A stretch of 9,395 bases of DNA from Actinomycetes bacterium (GTDB lineage: Bacteria > Actinomycetota > Actinomycetes > Nanopelagicales > Nanopelagicaceae), in NCBI GenBank assembly GCA_014190175.1, contig BJFZ01000048.1, positions 1 through 9,395 on the forward strand, in the 5' to 3' direction. The notes under the pieces were generated by a model. It was not told the DNA's origin. It saw only the letters and a list, made by a program, of their open reading frames with translations, and made no database searches. Positions 6,575-9,395 of this stretch are shown piece after piece (position 1 is the stretch's first letter; each line of letters begins with the position of its first letter). Position numbers and translations under genes: made by a program.

Positions 6575-7588
6575 TTAACAACCAGTAACTTTGAAGTACT
6601 TGCTGATATTTGCACCGTTGATCGCTACGTGCTGGATCTTGAGCTGGAAAGGAACTTTCTTGCCCTTGATCAAGTCGATTAGGTAAGGAACACCGATCTC
6701 ACCGTAGTGCTCTGGGAAGTATGCAGTTGCACCAATCCAGTGATCGTTGCTCTTGATGTCGCACCATACGGATTGTTCTGCGCCTTGGCTACCAGCGTAG
6801 ATGTCCTTGTCGCGACCAACAGCCTTGGCAGCAGAGAATGCACCCTGAATACCTTGGTCGTTAATTGCTACAACGATGATGTGATGAGCGTTTGGAAGTG
6901 TTGTTAGTACGTCTGGCATAACTTCTAGAGCCTTATCCAAACGTCCTGCATCGTACTTCTTCAACTTGTCTGCTGGGATTGCTCCGCAAACACTTTCGAA
7001 TCCTGTCCGGTATCCACCCATGCGAAGAACGTTAGCAATACCAACGCCATAATCTTCTAGGGAGATAAATGCATCGTATTCGCACTTGAAATTTGTCTTG
7101 AAATAGTTACCGAGCGCTTTACCAGTTGAAGCACCGGCGTTTGCGTTGTCAGCACCCATAAAAGCGCTCTGGCATGGATCTTGTTCGATATCAATTGCGA
7201 TAACAGGAACATTTGGCCCAGCCTTACAGATTGCAGCTGATGCATCTGAAACTGCGTTGAAGTTTAGGTATCCGTCAACCTTCTTGAGCTTGAAAGTCTT
7301 AGCGCAAGCAAGTGCAACGTCACCTTTTAGCTTGCCATCGCAAAATACAAACTTTGCTCCAGCGGCTTTAGCTTCACGTGCGATTGAGTCGTGTACATCT
7401 TTTCCGAATCCAATTGAATCATCTAGACCAATAAGTCCGATTGTGAGTCCTTTACCGCTGTTCTTAACGGCTGGACGGAATGCAACTCCACCTGCTGTTG
7501 CAGGAAGAATTTGTACGCTGAACATTGTTGCAACAGCTGCTACGGCAATTAAGCCAAGGCGGCTCTTTGAACGAGATGTCATCTTCAT
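6575..7588 (-). CDS. CUT2-type sugar-binding protein, importer 2
   Basis: This 337-residue exported solute-binding protein is the first gene of importer 2. It has a basic N-terminus (SRSKSR), a hydrophobic core at about 11-28 and a likely signal-peptidase-I site after PATA (residue 32), with no lipobox cysteine. The mature domain has the type I periplasmic-binding fold pattern: LTIGLIGLD, VPVIAIDIE near 127-135, and YFPEHYGEIG near 290-299. Eight cysteines are present. Six (83, 95, 169, 201, 276 and the last residue 337) match the paralogue at 388-1431, while 121 and 139 are extra and may pair with each other. The ATG at 7586-7588 is preceded by GAAAGG about 12 bases upstream, rather far; an in-frame ATG two codons later is even farther, so the first is kept. 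The stop lies 64 bases before the ATPase gene, with no strong terminator between them. Ligand unknown. Confidence 0.94.
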   Translation of the reverse strand: MKMTSRSKSRLGLIAVAAVATMFSVQILPATAGGVAFRPAVKNSGKGLTIGLIGLDDSIGFGKDVHDSIAREAKAAGAKFVFCDGKLKGDVALACAKTFKLKKVDGYLNFNAVSDASAAICKAGPNVPVIAIDIEQDPCQSAFMGADNANAGASTGKALGNYFKTNFKCEYDAFISLEDYGVGIANVLRMGGYRTGFESVCGAIPADKLKKYDAGRLDKALEVMPDVLTTLPNAHHIIVVAINDQGIQGAFSAAKAVGRDKDIYAGSQGAEQSVWCDIKSNDHWIGATAYFPEHYGEIGVPYLIDLIKGKKVPFQLKIQHVAINGANISKYFKVTGC

Positions 7589-7789
7589 ATGTAACCAGGA
7601 CCTTTCTATTGTTCCTTTTTGTTGGCGAATCTCTTGGTATGAATAATTGCCAAAAGTATTAACCAGGGAATCGAAGGATTGTCTGTCTCGTCTGATGAGT
7701 CAAGGTTGCGTCGCATTTATATTGTTTTGTTATTGAACTGTTACAAACAACCTAGGGAATCCCATAGGGAATTTTAATAATTAAAGTTT
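7589..7789 (-). promoter_or_regulatory. Regulatory region upstream of importer 2, with repeated AGGGAAT elements
   Basis: This 201-base gap separates the esterase stop from the importer 2 binding-protein gene and is the natural place for the importer promoter and operator. It has three AGGGAAT elements (7665-7671, 7754-7760, 7766-7772), the last two 12 bases apart as TAGGGAAT. An imperfect palindrome, TTGTTA...TTACAA, spans 7727-7746. On the minus strand a -35-like TTGACT (7698-7703) and a -10-like TAATAC (7656-7661) are present but too far apart to form one promoter, so the actual start site is unclear. A GAAAGG ribosome binding site lies near the gene start. No small gene is evident. Confidence 0.45.
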
Positions 7790-7795
7790 TTAATT
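7773..7795. repeat. AT-only overlapping palindromes at the esterase stop codon
   Basis: TTTAATAATTAAA (7773-7785) is a perfect odd-length palindrome. It overlaps AATTAAA-GTT-TTTAATT (7779-7795), a 7-bp inverted repeat with a three-base loop that includes the minus-strand TAA stop of the SGNH gene. The stems contain only A and T, so they would be weak as RNA hairpins and are not called a terminator. Confidence 0.35.
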
Positions 7796-8923
7796 GGTGG
7801 TTACGGGATTGCTTTTCGCAAAACGCTCTCCCATAAGTCGATACCCCGCTGAATCCGGGTGCAACTTATCAGGCATGAGATCAACATCGTGCTCATTCAT
7901 TAGCTCGAAACCGTTCATGTAGTGCAAATTCTTATCCTTGCGAAGAGAGACAACTTCTTCGAGGATTTCACGAATTCTCACCAGATGAAGTGCCCCTGCT
8001 GCAAATTCTGCAGGGCGTTCTTTTGCAAATAACAATGGTCCATCAATCATGATTGGCCCAGGGGTTGTTTCGTGAAATGGGCACCAAATGGGTGAAATAA
8101 CCAGAATTGGTGTTGTTGGTTGTTTTTCGCGAATAGTGTCTAACAAACTATGAACTGCAGGGATAAATGCTCTTTCGCGCATTGAATCAGCATTAACAAT
8201 GTTAATTCCCAATTTAAGTGAGATGAAATCTGCCGGTGTATTTGCTATTGATCGCCCAGCAAAACCATCTAATTGACATTCCCCAGCAAAACCGAAATTA
8301 GTAAGATCTAGGTTCATTAGTTGAGCTGCGCGCACTGGCCAAATATCCATTGGGCGCAGAGCTTCGATGCAATGGCTTATCGAGCTGCCGTAATGCACCC
8401 ACTTTTTTTTCTTGTTTGGCAACGCTGAAAAAATCTCTTTGGACGCGGACAATTCTTTCAATTCAACAATTGCAGAAGATGGCAACCAAATCTCGATTTC
8501 TTTTTCATCATCACCTAGATCAGAAAAGGTAAGTAAATCTGGATCTCCAGGTTCGATAGTTTCCACAAATACAGCAGTTAGTCCGGGTGTTAGGCGTAAG
8601 ACATTTCCGTGTTCGGCAGTGAGTGTTTGACTTTCTTCACCATTAACAAGCAGATCAAATGCGGCGGGTCGCTTATCTTCTGCAAGACCTGTAATAACCA
8701 TTTTAGAAACTAAAACTTTCAAAGTTATTTGATCAGCCGATGTTTTAAAGCGAAGGCGAACCCCAGATGGAAATTTAAGGAACCGTTCGATTCCAGCATC
8801 TGCAAATTGAATGCGAGTCCAATCGGGCAATCGGCGAGGAGTTACCCAACCGTCTGCACTTTTATCGAAACCGAGGGCGCCAACGATCTCAATTCTTGAA
8901 TCTAGAATTGGATAAGTAAACAT
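7790..8923 (-). CDS. SGNH/GDSL-type hydrolase with N-terminal beta-rich domain
   Basis: This 377-residue protein appears to combine an N-terminal beta-rich domain (about 1-165), as in SsfX3-like esterases and the Lipase_GDSL_3 group, with a C-terminal SGNH hydrolase domain (about 172-370). Block I is HYGSSIS (177-183), with Ser181 as the probable nucleophile and Ser in place of the usual Asp of GDS. Block II is NFGFAGE (209-215), block III is LKLGIN (237-241, with the oxyanion Asn241), and block V is PDKLHPD (351-357), giving the catalytic Asp352 and His355. All four block residues are therefore present. There is no signal peptide, so it probably removes acyl groups from sugars or similar compounds inside the cell. 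The ATG at 8921-8923 has the strongest ribosome binding site in the window, AAAGGAGA at 8929-8936. It follows the dehydratase fragment by 69 bases in the same direction. Exact substrate unknown. Confidence 0.9.
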   Translation of the reverse strand: MFTYPILDSRIEIVGALGFDKSADGWVTPRRLPDWTRIQFADAGIERFLKFPSGVRLRFKTSADQITLKVLVSKMVITGLAEDKRPAAFDLLVNGEESQTLTAEHGNVLRLTPGLTAVFVETIEPGDPDLLTFSDLGDDEKEIEIWLPSSAIVELKELSASKEIFSALPNKKKKWVHYGSSISHCIEALRPMDIWPVRAAQLMNLDLTNFGFAGECQLDGFAGRSIANTPADFISLKLGINIVNADSMRERAFIPAVHSLLDTIREKQPTTPILVISPIWCPFHETTPGPIMIDGPLLFAKERPAEFAAGALHLVRIREILEEVVSLRKDKNLHYMNGFELMNEHDVDLMPDKLHPDSAGYRLMGERFAKSNPVTTN

Positions 8924-8992
8924 ACTTCTCTCCTTTTAGTTCACTCAAACACAATCGTGCCAACAAGCATCTGCCGTTAGTCTAAATACTGA

Positions 8993-9385
8993 TTACCAAA
9001 TTGGCGATACAGCTAGTTTCTCATCAAAAACCGCTTGGTTAAGTGTGTAGCCAAACCCTGGAACTTCTGGCAAAACTAATTCACCGCGTTGAGGCGCAGG
9101 TTCGCCATTAAGAACCCATCCAGCAGGACTTCCAGCATAAATATCTAGATATTCACACCGGGGGGAAAGATCTGGTCCATTGGAAATAAGGAAGTGATAG
9201 GTCGGTAAACCCACGCCATGACAGATTAGCTTTCGCCCATATGCTTTCGCGAGCGCTGCGACTTTCTTCAAAACAGTTGGCCCTCCTGCGCGATAAATAT
9301 CTGGCTGAATAATGTCTACTCCTCCTTCAACAATTAATCTACGAAAGCCTTCGAGTGTGTATGTGTGCTCGCCACCAGTAACCAT
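8993..9385 (-). CDS. Enolase-superfamily acid-sugar dehydratase (L-rhamnonate dehydratase-like), C-terminal part
   Basis: The 130 visible residues are the C-terminal part of a mandelate-racemase-type barrel enzyme, which normally has about 380-400 residues. VTGGEH (2-7) carries a metal-ligand Glu6. IIQPD (25-29) and ICHG (54-57) supply the Asp29-His56 pair expected to act as acid/base. The order and tail (GEPAPQRGELVLPEVPGFG) recall E. coli RhmD, in which the same elements read VTSGEH, MQPD and PHG. The family dehydrates sugar acids to 2-keto-3-deoxy sugar acids. An in-frame TGA (9386-9388) sits directly before the first Met, inside what should be the middle of the protein, and no ribosome binding site precedes it. 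So this is either a pseudogene remnant or a sequence error near the edge; it is unlikely to be a complete gene. The stop TAA is at 8993-8995. The exact sugar acid is not determined. Confidence 0.75.
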   Translation of the reverse strand: MVTGGEHTYTLEGFRRLIVEGGVDIIQPDIYRAGGPTVLKKVAALAKAYGRKLICHGVGLPTYHFLISNGPDLSPRCEYLDIYAGSPAGWVLNGEPAPQRGELVLPEVPGFGYTLNQAVFDEKLAVSPIW

Positions 9386-9395
9386 TCAATCTACT

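Noticed and set aside
7760..7770. TCCC-ATA-GGGA hairpin upstream of importer 2 as a terminator for the SGNH gene
   Set aside because: The stem is four base pairs and, on the minus strand, is not followed by a T run; it is better explained by the AGGGAAT repeats.
8993..9385. Naming the dehydratase rhmD
   Set aside because: Only the C-terminal part is visible and no rhamnose-pathway genes (aldolase, lactonase, dehydrogenase) are in the window, so the exact sugar acid is uncertain.

Overview
The window is bacterial and gene-dense, with low-to-middling GC content by eye. It most resembles a sugar-importing heterotroph such as a low-GC freshwater actinobacterium (acI/Nanopelagicales type). That placement is an inference from protein style and composition; there is no rRNA or marker gene here to prove it, and a diderm such as an alphaproteobacterium is not excluded. 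There are no tRNAs, rRNAs, CRISPR arrays, insertion sequences or phage genes. Both window edges cut through genes.

Layout from right to left, because all but one gene are on the minus strand. First comes the C-terminal part of an enolase-superfamily acid-sugar dehydratase resembling L-rhamnonate dehydratase (8993-9385), interrupted at the window edge by an in-frame TGA. Next is an SGNH/GDSL-type esterase with an extra N-terminal domain (7790-8923). After a 201-bp regulatory gap comes a complete CUT2-type (ribose-class) sugar ABC importer: secreted binding protein (6575-7588), tandem-domain ATPase (5026-6510) and permease (4031-5011). It is followed by a cytosolic HSL-type alpha/beta-hydrolase (3051-3989), whose ribosome binding site lies inside a predicted hairpin. 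The only plus-strand gene, an M81-family metallohydrolase related to MlrC (1558-3054), converges on the hydrolase, and the two genes share one CTAG as both stop codons. Divergent from M81, a second, paralogous importer starts with a binding protein (388-1431) and the N-terminus of its ATPase (1-381) and runs off the left edge.

Taken together this looks like an uptake and catabolism island. Two related importers surround three predicted intracellular hydrolases (two esterase types and one metal-dependent amidase-like enzyme) and a sugar-acid dehydratase. A plausible model, inferred only, is import of decorated sugars or sugar acids (acylated or amide-linked), intracellular removal of the decorations, and dehydration of the sugar acid. 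The natural ligand cannot be read from the sequence.

The most notable points are: the paired-cysteine pattern of the two binding proteins, which lack a lipobox; the association of an M81 enzyme with duplicated CUT2 importers; the hairpin over the hydrolase ribosome binding site; repeated AGGGAAT elements upstream of the second importer; and the broken dehydratase.
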